The notes under the pieces were generated by a model. That model was not told the DNA's origin, searched no databases, and saw only the letters and a program-made list of their open reading frames with translations. Below are positions 54,007 through 64,000 of a stretch of DNA of 64,000 bases, piece after piece. Origin of the DNA: Paragemmobacter amnigenus (GTDB taxonomy: Bacteria > Pseudomonadota > Alphaproteobacteria > Rhodobacterales > Rhodobacteraceae); NCBI RefSeq assembly GCF_009908265.2, contig NZ_JAAATX020000010.1, forward strand, positions 62,001 through 126,000. The letters are read 5' to 3'. How positions within the stretch are numbered: the stretch's first letter is position 1; each line of letters opens with the position of its first letter. The position numbers and the translations under genes are program-made.

Positions 54007-55968
54007 CTAGACTCCGGTCCGCAGGGCCGCGCCCCGTTCGCGCGACCATGTCAGCAACAGGTGGTCCACCATCAACCCGATGAAGGCCACGGCAAAGCCC
54101 AGCGTCAGCCCCTTGCCCACATCCGTGGTGGACAGCGCCCGCTGCATCTCCTGCCCCAGATCCTGCGTCCCGATGAAGGCCGCGATGATCACCATGAACA
54201 GCGCGAACATGACCGACTGGTTCGCCCCCACCAGCAGCGTCGGCACCGCCAGCGGCAGCTTCACCCGCCACATCACCTGCCGCCGGTTCGCCCCCGACAT
54301 CTCGGCCGCTTCCACCACCTCGGACGGCACGCCGCGCAGCCCCTCGATCGTGTAGCGCACGATGGGCACCGTGGCGAAGACCATCACCGCCGCAACCACC
54401 GCCACGTCATTCACGCCGAACAGCATGATCACGGGGATCAGGTAGATGAAGCTGGGGAAGGTCTGGAGCGTGTCACAGACCAGCAGCACCCGCCCCGCCC
54501 GCGCCGGTTTCGCCGCGCCGTAAAGACCCAGCGGCAACCCCACCGCCAGCGCCAGCGCCACCGACACCGCCACCATGTAGACCGTGATCATCGCCCGGTC
54601 CCACCACCCCGACAGCGCGATGGGCAGGAAGAAGGCCAGACAGACCAGCGCCGACCGCTGCCCCCCCACGCGCCAGCCGACACCCGCCAGAAAGATCAGG
54701 ACCGCCAGCACGGGCAGCGCAAGGAACCCGTCACGCAGCGGGATCAGAACCCATGTGATCAGGAACCAGCGCAGCCAGTCCGTCACCGGCCCGACGCCCG
54801 TAATGACCACATCCACCACCGCATCGACCGGCCCCGCAAGGCTCAGCGCCTGCTTGCGCTCCACCTCGACGAAATAGGGGCTCAGCTGGGCAAGGATCAC
54901 CCCCGCCACCACGATCCCCAGCCAGACCAGCGCCATCCGGTGGCGCAGCGCAAAGGACGCCCCCGCCGCATGATGCACCGGCTGCCGGTGCGCCCAGGCC
55001 TTGGTCAGCCGGTCCAGCACCACGGCCAGCAGGACGATGGTGATCCCGATCTCCACCGACAGCCCGATCTTCAGCGCCTGCAGCAGTTGCAACAGCTTCT
55101 GCCCCAGCCCGGGCATCCCGATGAAGGACGCCAGCACCACCATCGCAAGGCTTTGCATGATGACCTGATTGACCCCGATCAGCAGTTCCGTCCGCGCTGC
55201 GGGCAACCGCACCCGCGTCATCAGCTGCCACCGCGTCGTGCCGCACATCTTGCCGCTCTCGATGATCTCGGGCGACACGCCGCGCAGGCCCAGCATCGTC
55301 ATGCGGATCATGGGCGGGACGGAAAAGATGATGGTGACGATGGCCCCCGCCTTTGGCCCCACGCCGATGAAGACGACGACGGGGATCATATAGGCGAAAT
55401 GCGGCATCGACTGCGCGATGTTCAAAAGCGGGTTCAGAACCCGCTCCACCCCGCGCCACCGCCATGCCGCGATGCCCGCCAGCAACCCCAGCGCCACCGA
55501 CAGCGGCGCCGCCACGACGATGACCGACAGCGTCTCCATCGCCCATTTCCACTGGCCCATCACCGCGATCCAGACAAAGGTCCCGCCCGACAGCGCCGCC
55601 AGCCGCCACCCGCCCAGCGCATGGCCGATCACCGCCATGGTGCCTGCGATCACCACCCACGGGATCGGCCCCAGATCGGGCCAGCGCGACTTGCCGTAAA
55701 GCAGGTTCGCCGTCACATCGAGCAGGAATTCCACCACATCCGCAAAGGCGCGGGTAAAGGCCATCAATCCCAGATCGTCGCGCAGGAAGGCAAAGCCCGC
55801 ATTGATCCAGTCGGCAAAGGGCAGCACCATCCCCTCGGGCAGGCGCATCACCCAGTCCGGCAACACCCCCTTCAGAACGACCAGCGCCAGCGCCACCGCC
55901 AGCAATCCGCGCGCCACCGTCACACGATCGGGGCGCATTCCCCCCGCCGCGACCCGCACCCCCATCAT
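54007..55968 (-). CDS. tmoW: Fused two-domain ABC permease (TmoW/ProW-like)
   Basis: A 653-residue permease, twice the usual ProW size, with two fused permease halves. The first half has the EAA loop ESGKMCGTTRWQLMTRVRLP, the second EAAEMSGANRRQVMWRVKLP, each followed by a conserved GVNQ/GANQ and a Gly-rich end (GLGQKLLQ, DLGQEMQRA). TmoXWV transporters for trimethylamine N-oxide and related betaine-type importers have this build, as far as I recall. It overlaps the ATPase gene by ATGA. The name follows the tmoX-like neighbour. Confidence 0.75.
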   Translation of the reverse strand: MMGVRVAAGGMRPDRVTVARGLLAVALALVVLKGVLPDWVMRLPEGMVLPFADWINAGFAFLRDDLGLMAFTRAFADVVEFLLDVTANLLYGKSRWPDLGPIPWVVIAGTMAVIGHALGGWRLAALSGGTFVWIAVMGQWKWAMETLSVIVVAAPLSVALGLLAGIAAWRWRGVERVLNPLLNIAQSMPHFAYMIPVVVFIGVGPKAGAIVTIIFSVPPMIRMTMLGLRGVSPEIIESGKMCGTTRWQLMTRVRLPAARTELLIGVNQVIMQSLAMVVLASFIGMPGLGQKLLQLLQALKIGLSVEIGITIVLLAVVLDRLTKAWAHRQPVHHAAGASFALRHRMALVWLGIVVAGVILAQLSPYFVEVERKQALSLAGPVDAVVDVVITGVGPVTDWLRWFLITWVLIPLRDGFLALPVLAVLIFLAGVGWRVGGQRSALVCLAFFLPIALSGWWDRAMITVYMVAVSVALALAVGLPLGLYGAAKPARAGRVLLVCDTLQTFPSFIYLIPVIMLFGVNDVAVVAAVMVFATVPIVRYTIEGLRGVPSEVVEAAEMSGANRRQVMWRVKLPLAVPTLLVGANQSVMFALFMVIIAAFIGTQDLGQEMQRALSTTDVGKGLTLGFAVAFIGLMVDHLLLTWSRERGAALRTGV

Positions 55969-56990
55969 GCCACCGGCCCCAGCACGATCTCCACCGCCGC
56001 CTCGCGGTCCATCAGGCCGACCAGCGCCCCGTCACGCCCCGCCACCGGAATCCGCGCGCGCGGATCGCACAACAGCATCCGCGCCAGACCGTGCAGCGTC
56101 TCGTCCGCCGCCACCGCCGCGCCCTCGACCGCCGCGCCCGCCACGGGGCGTGCCAGCGCACCCGCCCGCACCACCCGCGACCGGTCCACGGCCGAGGTGA
56201 ACTTCGCCACATATTCCGTCGCCGGTGCCATCACGATCCGCTCGGGCGTGTCGCACTGCTCCACCGCGCCGTCCTTCATGATGGCGATCCGGTCGGCCAG
56301 CCGCAGCGCCTCGTCGAAGTCATGGGTGATGAAGACGATGGTCTTGGCCATCATCCCCTTCAGACGCAGGAATTCATCCTGCATCTCGCGCCGGATCAGC
56401 GGGTCCAGCGCCGAGAAGGGCTCGTCCAGAAACCAGATGTCCGGCTCCACCGCCAGCGACCGCGCGATCCCCACGCGCTGCTGCTGCCCGCCCGACAATT
56501 CGCGCGGAAAATACCCCTCGCGTCCCTTCAGGCCGACCAGCGCCAGCATCTCGGACGCCCGCGCGATCCGCGACGCGCGGTCCTGCCCCCGCATCTCCAG
56601 CGGAAAGGCCACATTCTCCAGCGCGGTCCGGTGCGGCAACAGGCCAAAGCTCTGGAACACCATCCCCATCTTGCGCCGCCGCAGGTCGATCAGCTCGCCC
56701 TCGCCCAGCTTGCCGATGTCGCGCCCCTCGACCAGCACCTCGCCCGCCGTCGCCTCGATCAGCCGCGCCAGACAGCGCACCAGCGTCGACTTGCCCGACC
56801 CCGACAGCCCCATCACCACCAGCATCTCGCCCTTGCGGATGTCCAGCGACACATCCCGCACCGCCGCCACATGCCCGCTGCGCCGCAAGGCCTCGACCGT
56901 CGTGCGCGGGGTCAGGTCCAGCTTCTCCGCCCCGTCGCCAAACACCTTCCAAAGGTTGCGGCAGGAAATGACCACCTCTTGATCGGCCAC
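55965..56990 (-). CDS. tmoV: ABC ATP-binding protein (TmoV/ProV-like)
   Basis: A 341-residue ATPase of the quaternary-amine type. Walker A is VVMGLSGSGKSTLVRCLARL, the signature is RELSGGQQQRVGIARSLAVE and Walker B is IWFLDEPFSALDP. HDFDEALRLADRI is the switch region. A single CBS-like stretch lies at the C-terminus (DPRARIPVAGRDGALVGLMD). It follows the binding-protein gene after 100 bases that contain a hairpin. Confidence 0.8.
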   Translation of the reverse strand: MADQEVVISCRNLWKVFGDGAEKLDLTPRTTVEALRRSGHVAAVRDVSLDIRKGEMLVVMGLSGSGKSTLVRCLARLIEATAGEVLVEGRDIGKLGEGELIDLRRRKMGMVFQSFGLLPHRTALENVAFPLEMRGQDRASRIARASEMLALVGLKGREGYFPRELSGGQQQRVGIARSLAVEPDIWFLDEPFSALDPLIRREMQDEFLRLKGMMAKTIVFITHDFDEALRLADRIAIMKDGAVEQCDTPERIVMAPATEYVAKFTSAVDRSRVVRAGALARPVAGAAVEGAAVAADETLHGLARMLLCDPRARIPVAGRDGALVGLMDREAAVEIVLGPVA

Positions 56991-57007
56991 GCGCGTCTCC
57001 TATTCCG

Positions 57008-57035
57008 AAAAGGCCACCCGCTCTGCGCGGGTGGC
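57008..57035 (-). terminator. Hairpin with T-run between tmoX- and tmoV-like genes
   Basis: On the minus strand: GCCACCCGC-loop-GCGGGTGGC (nine perfect pairs, 57013-57035), then CTTTTC. It lies within the operon, so it probably allows partial termination and gives more binding protein than membrane components. Confidence 0.7.
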
Positions 57036-57090
57036 AAGTTGAGGGTCGGTCACGCCAGCGTCAGGCGCGACCGGGAGAACCGGTGTCCGA

Positions 57091-58192
<1,102 letters not shown>

Positions 58193-58219
58193 TTCGGGGC
58201 GCAGAACGGGGGGAACGGC

Positions 58220-58924
58220 ATGAATCCGGCCACGGCCCACATCGTCGTGATCGAGGATGACCCCGTCACGCGGACGGCGCTGACCGGATATCTGAAATCC
58301 TTCGGCTACCGCGTCACCGACTGCGCCGGGGCCGAAGCGGCCGAGCGTGTGCTGGCCCAGGAAAACCCCGACCTGCTGATCGTGGACATCAACCTGTCGG
58401 GCAAGGACGGGCTGGAGATCACCCGCGAACAGCGGGCGCGGTCGGAAATCGGGATCATCCTGCTTTCGGGCCGCACCGATGACGTCGACCGCATCGTGGG
58501 GCTGGAACTCGGGGCCGATGACTATGTCTGCAAACCCTTCAACCGCCGCGAACTGCTGGCACGGGTCAAGAACCTCTTGCGCCGCACCACCGCCATGCGC
58601 CAACTGGCCCGCCGCGTGGTGCATTTCGCGGGTTTCACCTTCGACACCGCCTCGCGCCACCTGACCGACGGCCAGGGAGAGATCATTCCCCTGACGCGCG
58701 GCGAATACGAACTCCTGCGCGCCTTCGTGCTCAACCCCGGCATCGTGATGGACCGCGACCGCCTGCTTGCCACCATCACCCACCGCCAGAACGGCACGAA
58801 TACCCGCACCGTGGATGTGATGGTCAAACGCCTGCGCGCCAAGCTGGGCGATGATCCCCGCACGCCCCGCATCTTCGGCACCTCGCATGGCGAGGGCTAT
58901 GTGTTCACCGCCCCGCTGGCATAG
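58220..58924 (+). CDS. torR: OmpR-family response regulator TorR
   Basis: A 234-residue regulator. The receiver domain has VVIEDDPVTR, the phospho-acceptor Asp in IVDINLSGKDG (about Asp56), and the Lys in VCKPFNRREL. The winged-helix domain has LTRGEYELLRAFVLNPGIVM with TVDVMVKRLRAKLGDDPRTP. DPRTPRIFGTSHGEGYVF is the usual end of TorR-type proteins. It is encoded next to torS and torT, and the ends of torR and torS overlap by 20 bases in convergent orientation. Confidence 0.87.
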   Translation: MNPATAHIVVIEDDPVTRTALTGYLKSFGYRVTDCAGAEAAERVLAQENPDLLIVDINLSGKDGLEITREQRARSEIGIILLSGRTDDVDRIVGLELGADDYVCKPFNRRELLARVKNLLRRTTAMRQLARRVVHFAGFTFDTASRHLTDGQGEIIPLTRGEYELLRAFVLNPGIVMDRDRLLATITHRQNGTNTRTVDVMVKRLRAKLGDDPRTPRIFGTSHGEGYVFTAPLA

Positions 58925-61757
58925 GCTCGGCCCGCCCACGCAGCCCCGCCAGACTGCCGCGCAACTCGGCCCCCGTCGCCGCCAGTGCCGCGCGCAGCAC
59001 GTCCGGCGCCACCCGCGGCCCGTCCGCCCGCGCCAGACCGTCCAGCATCGCCACCATCGCGGGCAGTTCGAAATTCCCCACCGCCCCTTTCAACTGGTGC
59101 GCGATGCGCTGCACGGCCTCTTCCTGCCCCGCCTCCAGCGCGGCGACCAGCGCCGCGCCCTCGCCCTGCAACCGCTCCAGCATCAGCCGCACCAGCGCAC
59201 CGGTCTGCTCCGCCCCCAGATCGGCCAGCGTTCCGGCCACCGAGGGCGGCACCACCCCCGCCCCGCCCCCCGCACCACAATGCGCCGCCAGCGCGGCGGC
59301 CAGCCGCTCGGGCACCACGGGCTTGGGCAGCACCTCGTCCATCCCCGCCGCCAGACAGGCCGCCACATCCACGGGCTGCACATGGGCCGACACGCCGATC
59401 ACCGGCACCGCCCCCGACTTCGCCGCACGGATGTGCCGCGTCACCTCGATCCCCGACATGTCCGGCAGGCTCACGTCCATCAGGATCGCGTCGAACCCGC
59501 CCGCCGCCGCGGCCGCAATCGCCGCGGCCCCCGTTTCCGCCACCACGGGCCGGTGTCCCATCGCCTCCAGATAGGACCGCACCACCGCCTGATTGACCGG
59601 ATGATCCTCAACCACCAGCACCCAAAGCGGCCCCGCCGCCACGGGCAGCGCCCCGCCCTCCGCGCCCGCGACCTCCTCGAACCCCACCTCCAGCACGAAG
59701 ACAGACCCCGCCCCCTGCCGGCTTTCCGCCTGCAACGTGCCCCCCATCATCCCCGCCAACCGGCGCGAGATGGCAAGGCCAAGCCCCGTCCCGCCATATT
59801 GCCGCGCGGTCTGGGCATCCTCCTGCTCGAAGGGCGCGAAGATCCGCTCCAGCGCATCGGGCGCGATGCCCTTGCCCGTATCGCTCACGCTGAACCGGAA
59901 CCGCCCGGCGCCCAGCGGCTCGGCCGCGACCACGACCCGCCCCGCCGCCGTGAACTTCACCGCATTGGAAACAAGGTTGAACAGGATCTGCCGCAGCTTA
60001 CCCAGATCGCCGCGCAGCCGCAGCCCCTCGCCCTCCGGCAGCCGCACCTCCAGTGCCAGCCCCTTCTCCTCGGCCATCGGCGCCATCAGCAGCGCCACAT
60101 CCCGCACCGCCGCGGGCAGGGTGAATTCCACCACCTCCGGCGCGACCATCCCGCCTTCCAGCTTGGAATAGTCCAGAATGCTGTTCAGAAGGCCCATCAG
60201 ACTCTCGCCCGACGCCAGCGCCACCCCCAGCTGTGCCCTCTGCCCCGCCTTCAGCCCGCCCCGCCCCAGCCCGCGCAACATCCCCAGCACACCGTTCATC
60301 GCGGTACGGACCTCGTGGCTCATCATCGCAAGGAATTCGGTCTTGGCGCGATCGGCATCCTCGGCCCGCGCCCGCGCCGCGTCATGCGCCGCCACCTCGC
60401 CGCGCAACTGCTGCGTCCGCTCGTCCACCAGCCGCTGCAACTCGTTCCGGTGCGCCCGCAACTCGATCAGGTGCCGCCCCCGCTCCTCCTCGAACTCGCG
60501 GTTGGCGATGGACTGGCGGCGGAAGAACTCCACCGCCCCCTCCATCCGCGCGATCTCGTCCCCGCCCTTGGGTTCGATCGGCGCGATCTCGTCCCCCTCG
60601 GCCAGCCGGAACATCCCCGCCGTCAGCCGGTCCAGCCGCCGGATCAGGTTGCCCCGCACATAGAACCACATCACCGCCAGCGACAGGCCCAGCGCCAGCA
60701 CCGACGACAGCGCATAAAGCCGCTGCGTCGCCGCGATCGCCTCGGCCGCCAGCGCCCCCGCCGTGACGGCCTGCGCCTCGATCCGGTCGGCCAACCCCGC
60801 CGCCGCCTCTTCCAGCGCGACCGCCCTCACCCGCAATTCCGCCTGCGCGCCCTCGATCCGCCGCGTCAGGTCCAGCACCCCCCCCGCCGCCTCGAAGATG
60901 CCCCCCGTCTCGGGCGGCACCGCCGCCCCCGCGCCCAGCATCCGCAACAGCACCAGCGCCCGCTCCGCCCTCCGCGGATCGTTCACCGCCAGAATCCGCC
61001 GCGTCACCACCTTCAACCGCTCGTCCAGCTCCGCCCGCAACAGCGACAGCTCCCCGGGCAGCCGCACCGCCCCCACGCGGTTCAACAGCAACCCGATCTC
61101 CGACGCATGGGCGCGCAATTCGAACATCAGCCCCAGCTGGAACAGGTCCACCTCGATCAGCTTGTCCAGCGCGTCCAGCCGCGCCTGCCGGTCCCCCGGT
61201 TCGCCCGCCTCGATCTCGTACAGGTTGGAAATCACCGCCGCCGTGCCCATCTCGGCATTGGCCACCAGCGTATCCGCGATCTCGGTCAGCTCGCGCGCCG
61301 CCGCCAGCCCCTGCCGCAACTGCGCGTCCCGCCGCGCCTGCAAGGCGATGCGCTGCCCCACCAGCCGCTCCAGCGTACGGATCGACCCGCGCACCTCCTG
61401 CTCGGCCGCCAGCGCCGCGCGCGACGCCTGCTCGGCCCCGTCGGCATGACGCGCGATCCGCACCCGCAAGGCATCCACCTGCGCCAGCAGGTAATCCGAC
61501 CGCTCCGCCCGCTCGGATTCGCTCGTCACCGCCGCAAGTTCCGGCGCCATCGCCACCACGCGGCTCGTCTCCTCGGCCACGCCGCGCACCTCGGAAATCG
61601 CCGGAATCGCCTCGGTCACCACGCGCGACTGGGTGCGCGCCACGTCCTGCAACTCGAACCAGCCCAGTATCCCCGTCGTGGCCGGAAATCCCGCGATCAC
61701 CGCGATGGCCAGCAGAAGCTTTCCGCCAAGACTCGACTTGAAGCCCGGTTTTCGCAA
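58905..61757 (-). CDS. torS: TorS-like hybrid sensor histidine kinase
   Basis: A 950-residue unorthodox kinase. A TM helix at about 12-33, a long helical periplasmic sensor region to about 340, a second TM (LYALSSVLALGLSLAVMWFY), a HAMP segment, then the H-box MMSHEVRTAMNGVLGMLRGL and the ATPase motifs (SDTGKGIAP, GGTGLGLAI). A receiver follows (VVEDHPVNQAVV, ILMDVSLPDMSG) and a C-terminal HPt domain (IAHQLKGAVGNFELPAM). This is the TorS order. It diverges from torT across 67 bases. Confidence 0.88.
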   Translation of the reverse strand: MRKPGFKSSLGGKLLLAIAVIAGFPATTGILGWFELQDVARTQSRVVTEAIPAISEVRGVAEETSRVVAMAPELAAVTSESERAERSDYLLAQVDALRVRIARHADGAEQASRAALAAEQEVRGSIRTLERLVGQRIALQARRDAQLRQGLAAARELTEIADTLVANAEMGTAAVISNLYEIEAGEPGDRQARLDALDKLIEVDLFQLGLMFELRAHASEIGLLLNRVGAVRLPGELSLLRAELDERLKVVTRRILAVNDPRRAERALVLLRMLGAGAAVPPETGGIFEAAGGVLDLTRRIEGAQAELRVRAVALEEAAAGLADRIEAQAVTAGALAAEAIAATQRLYALSSVLALGLSLAVMWFYVRGNLIRRLDRLTAGMFRLAEGDEIAPIEPKGGDEIARMEGAVEFFRRQSIANREFEEERGRHLIELRAHRNELQRLVDERTQQLRGEVAAHDAARARAEDADRAKTEFLAMMSHEVRTAMNGVLGMLRGLGRGGLKAGQRAQLGVALASGESLMGLLNSILDYSKLEGGMVAPEVVEFTLPAAVRDVALLMAPMAEEKGLALEVRLPEGEGLRLRGDLGKLRQILFNLVSNAVKFTAAGRVVVAAEPLGAGRFRFSVSDTGKGIAPDALERIFAPFEQEDAQTARQYGGTGLGLAISRRLAGMMGGTLQAESRQGAGSVFVLEVGFEEVAGAEGGALPVAAGPLWVLVVEDHPVNQAVVRSYLEAMGHRPVVAETGAAAIAAAAAGGFDAILMDVSLPDMSGIEVTRHIRAAKSGAVPVIGVSAHVQPVDVAACLAAGMDEVLPKPVVPERLAAALAAHCGAGGGAGVVPPSVAGTLADLGAEQTGALVRLMLERLQGEGAALVAALEAGQEEAVQRIAHQLKGAVGNFELPAMVAMLDGLARADGPRVAPDVLRAALAATGAELRGSLAGLRGRAEPMPAGR

Positions 61758-61777
61758 GTCTCGTCCCCCGACACGCG

Positions 61778-61791
61778 GCCTGCGCGCAGGC
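61778..61791. promoter_or_regulatory. Palindrome in the torS-torT divergent promoter
   Basis: Perfect 14-base palindrome GCCTGCGCGCAGGC in the 67-base gap between the two start codons. It may be an operator or only a GC-rich coincidence. Confidence 0.25.
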
Positions 61792-61824
61792 TAGCACCGA
61801 TTCCGTCCTGCAAGGAACGCCAGT

Positions 61825-62898
61825 TTGCGACGCACCCTCACCGCCCTTCTCGCCGCCGCCGCCCTCGCAGGCCCCGCCACCGCGCAGGACACATGGCCGC
61901 TCATGGTCCCCGCCATCCCCTTCGACGACGAAAGCCCCCTTTCGCCCGTCGACTACCGCCCGCTCGACCGCGCCAGCCGCGACTGGCACCTCTGCATCCT
62001 CTACCCCCACCTGAAAGACGCCTACTGGCTCTCGGTAAATTACGGCATGGTCGAAGAGGCGCGCCGCCTCGGCCTCTCGTTCGAGGTGTTCGAGGCAGGC
62101 GGCTACCCCAACCTCTCGCGCCAGATCGACCAGCTTCGCGCCTGCGGCTCGGATGCCTTCGACGCCGTCATCCTTGGCGCGGTGTCCTATCAGGGCCTCA
62201 CCTCCACCGTGCTGGACATCGCCGCCACCAAACCCGTGATCGCCGCTGTGAACGACATCGACGACCGCGGCATCACCGCCAAGGCCGCCGTCCCGTGGCG
62301 CGAGATGGGCGCCGCCGCCGGTCGCGTCATCGCGGAACGCCACCCCGCAGGCAGCCCCCCCGTCAATGTCGCATGGTTCCCCGGACCCAAGGGCGCGGGC
62401 TGGGTCACCTTCGTCGAGGACGGCTTCCGCGCCGAACTCGCCCGCTCCTCCGCCCGCCTCGTCGCCACGAAATACGGCGATACCGGCCTCGAGGAGCAGG
62501 TGCTTCTCGTGGAAGAGGCGCTCGATGAACAGCCCGACATCGACTATCTCGCAGGCTCCGGCCCCATGGCCGAGGCTGCGGTTTCCATCCTGCGCGCCCG
62601 TGGCCTGACCGGCCGCGTCCAGATCGTCTCCACCTATATCAGCCACGCCGTCTATCGCGGCATCATGCGCGGCCGCATCCTCGCCGCCCCCACCGATTTC
62701 GCCGCCATGCAGGGCAGGCTCTCGGTCGAAATGGCCGCCCGCGCGCTCGAAGGCAGCCTTGTCCACTCCCACGCCGGACCCCGCATCACCACCGTGACCC
62801 CCGACAGCATCGCCACCATCGGCGCCGAAGGCTCGCTCGCCCCTGCCAGCTTCGTCCCGATCTTCACCCTGCGCGCGGGCACGGACAGCGGCAACTGA
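61825..62898 (+). CDS. torT: TorT periplasmic TMAO-sensing protein
   Basis: A 357-residue periplasmic binding protein of the TorT type, which works with TorS to sense trimethylamine N-oxide. The signal peptide is MRRTLTALLAAAALAGPATA. WHLCILYPHLKDAYWLSVNY and GGYPNLSRQIDQLRACGSDA are typical of TorT, and the core follows the LacI-like type I binding fold (DYLAGSGPMAEAAVSILRAR, VSTYISHAVYRGIMRG). The start is TTG at 61825, eight bases after AAGGA. It is next to torS and torR. Confidence 0.85.
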   Translation: MRRTLTALLAAAALAGPATAQDTWPLMVPAIPFDDESPLSPVDYRPLDRASRDWHLCILYPHLKDAYWLSVNYGMVEEARRLGLSFEVFEAGGYPNLSRQIDQLRACGSDAFDAVILGAVSYQGLTSTVLDIAATKPVIAAVNDIDDRGITAKAAVPWREMGAAAGRVIAERHPAGSPPVNVAWFPGPKGAGWVTFVEDGFRAELARSSARLVATKYGDTGLEEQVLLVEEALDEQPDIDYLAGSGPMAEAAVSILRARGLTGRVQIVSTYISHAVYRGIMRGRILAAPTDFAAMQGRLSVEMAARALEGSLVHSHAGPRITTVTPDSIATIGAEGSLAPASFVPIFTLRAGTDSGN

Positions 62899-62962
62899 CC
62901 CGCAGCCGTCCTTGCCCATCCCCCGCCCGACCGACTAGGGTATGCCGGTTCAAGGAGCGTCC

Positions 62963-64000
62963 ATGTCCGACTCGCCCGAAAAGGCCTATCAGGTCCTCGC
63001 CCGCAAATACCGCCCGCAGACCTTCGCCGATCTCATCGGGCAAGAGGCGATGGTGCGCACGCTCAAGAACGCCTTTGCCGCCGACCGCATCGCCCATGCC
63101 TTCGTGATGACCGGCGTGCGCGGCGTGGGCAAGACCACCACCGCCCGCATCATCGCCAAGGGGCTTAACTGCATCGGCCCCGACGGCACCGGCGGCCCCA
63201 CCACCGAACCCTGCGGCATCTGCGAACCCTGCCGCGCCATCGCCGAAGGCCGCCACGTCGACGTGATGGAGATGGACGCCGCCTCCCGCACCGGCGTGGG
63301 CGACATCCGCGAGATCATCGACAGCGTCCACTACCGCGCCGCCTCCGCGCGCTACAAGATCTACATCATCGACGAAGTGCACATGCTGTCGAACAACGCG
63401 TTCAACGCGCTGCTCAAGACGCTGGAAGAACCCCCCGCACACGTCAAATTCATCTTCGCCACCACCGAAATCCGCAAGGTTCCCGTCACGGTCCTGTCGC
63501 GCTGCCAGCGCTTCGACCTCAAACGGATCGAACCCGAGGTGATGATGGCCCACCTCACCCGCGTGGCCTCTGCCGAAGGCGCGACCCTTGCGCCCGACGC
63601 GCTCGCCCTCATCACCCGCGCCGCCGAAGGCTCGGTCCGCGATGCCATGTCGCTGATGGATCAGGCCATCGCCCATGGCGCGGGCGAAACCTCCGCCGCG
63701 CAGGTCCGCGCCATGCTGGGCCTTGCCGACCGTGGCCGCGTCCTCGACCTCTTCGACCTCATCGCCACGGGCGATGCGGCGGGCGCGCTCTCCGAACTCG
63801 CCGCCCAATATGCCGACGGCGCCGACCCCGTCGCCATCCTGCGCGATCTGGCCGAGATCACGCATTGGCTCTCGGTCATCAAGATCACCCCCGCCGCGGC
63901 CGAGGACCCCACCACCCCCCCCGACGAACGCGCGCGCGGGCTGGATATGGCGGGCCGTCTGGGCAAACGCGTCCTCGCCCGCCTCTGGCAGATGCTGCTC
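62963..64000 (+). CDS. dnaX: DNA polymerase III gamma/tau subunit, 3' end outside the window
   Basis: Clamp-loader subunit. The 346 visible codons cover the AAA+ domain: YQVLARKYRPQTFADLIGQE, the Walker A HAFVMTGVRGVGKTTTARII, and the zinc-binding cysteines in CGICEPCRAI together with the earlier NCIG. Walker B is YIIDEVHMLS, then the SRC sensor in VTVLSRCQRFDLKRI. The ATG at 62963 follows AAGGAG. The rest, including the tau-specific C-terminus, lies beyond the window. Confidence 0.95.
   Translation, partial: MSDSPEKAYQVLARKYRPQTFADLIGQEAMVRTLKNAFAADRIAHAFVMTGVRGVGKTTTARIIAKGLNCIGPDGTGGPTTEPCGICEPCRAIAEGRHVDVMEMDAASRTGVGDIREIIDSVHYRAASARYKIYIIDEVHMLSNNAFNALLKTLEEPPAHVKFIFATTEIRKVPVTVLSRCQRFDLKRIEPEVMMAHLTRVASAEGATLAPDALALITRAAEGSVRDAMSLMDQAIAHGAGETSAAQVRAMLGLADRGRVLDLFDLIATGDAAGALSELAAQYADGADPVAILRDLAEITHWLSVIKITPAAAEDPTTPPDERARGLDMAGRLGKRVLARLWQMLL

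Noticed and set aside
54061-56982. A 973-codon open frame on the plus strand
   Set aside because: It is antisense to the TmoW-like and TmoV-like genes, both of which have clear motifs.
58851-62528. A 1225-codon open frame on the plus strand
   Set aside because: It is antisense to torS and then out of frame with torT; the translation is Arg/His/Pro-rich without domains.

Overview
The window is GC-rich, densely coded DNA from an alphaproteobacterium, most likely a member of the Rhodobacterales/Rhodobacteraceae (inference from gene content). Pointers are a TrcR/DUF1013 regulator, a 48-residue aa3-oxidase subunit IV, a COQ9-type protein, a monomeric isocitrate dehydrogenase, an arsR-arsC-aquaporin operon of the rhizobial type, tripartite tricarboxylate transport genes and TmoXWV-like transporter genes. 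No rRNA, tRNA, insertion sequence, phage gene or CRISPR array was seen. The only RNA gene recognised is the small SRP RNA. Both ends cut genes: phbB on the left and dnaX on the right.

The left third (1-29.5 kb) is mostly housekeeping. It holds PHB reduction (phbB), isoprenoid genes (a polyprenyl synthase and ispE), ETF-ubiquinone oxidoreductase, greA, an acyl-CoA dehydrogenase with an MBL hydrolase, threonylcarbamoyl-AMP synthase, azlCD, mobA with an unusual fused mobB, mscL, two tandem GAF-only proteins, ald with a divergent Lrp regulator, a three-gene arsenic operon, rpsU, a COQ9-like protein with a quinone oxidoreductase, a ParDE toxin-antitoxin pair, a secreted RNase T2, trcR and ffs.

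The middle (29.5-47.5 kb) is accessory transport and catabolism. A polyamine-type ABC transporter is overlapped or abutted by a P1/DmpA-family peptidase gene and faces a divergent RpiR regulator. Next comes a long leftward cluster led by a GntR regulator. It encodes an NMT1/SsuA-type ABC transporter with two different permeases, an acyl-CoA ligase, a ketopantoate-reductase-like enzyme, a FAA hydrolase and a renalase-like flavoprotein. A second FAA hydrolase gene diverges from it across a perfect GntR-like operator. The substrate is unknown. Monomeric isocitrate dehydrogenase follows.

The right third (47.5-64 kb) couples two-component systems to transporters. A DctB/DctD pair precedes tctCBA, which is unusual because such transporters are commonly paired with TctDE. 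A complete TorT-TorS-TorR trimethylamine N-oxide sensing system lies beside a TmoXWV-like ABC transporter. torR and tmoX are divergent and share an intergenic region carrying a TorR-box-like site. This suggests a TMAO-sensing and TMAO-uptake module without the torCAD reductase in view.

Two structural themes recur. Dispersed palindromic or REP-like elements occur at gene ends (716-952, 7208-7244, 23236-23256, 24868-24909). Strong hairpins lie immediately downstream of three of the four solute-binding-protein genes, before their membrane components.
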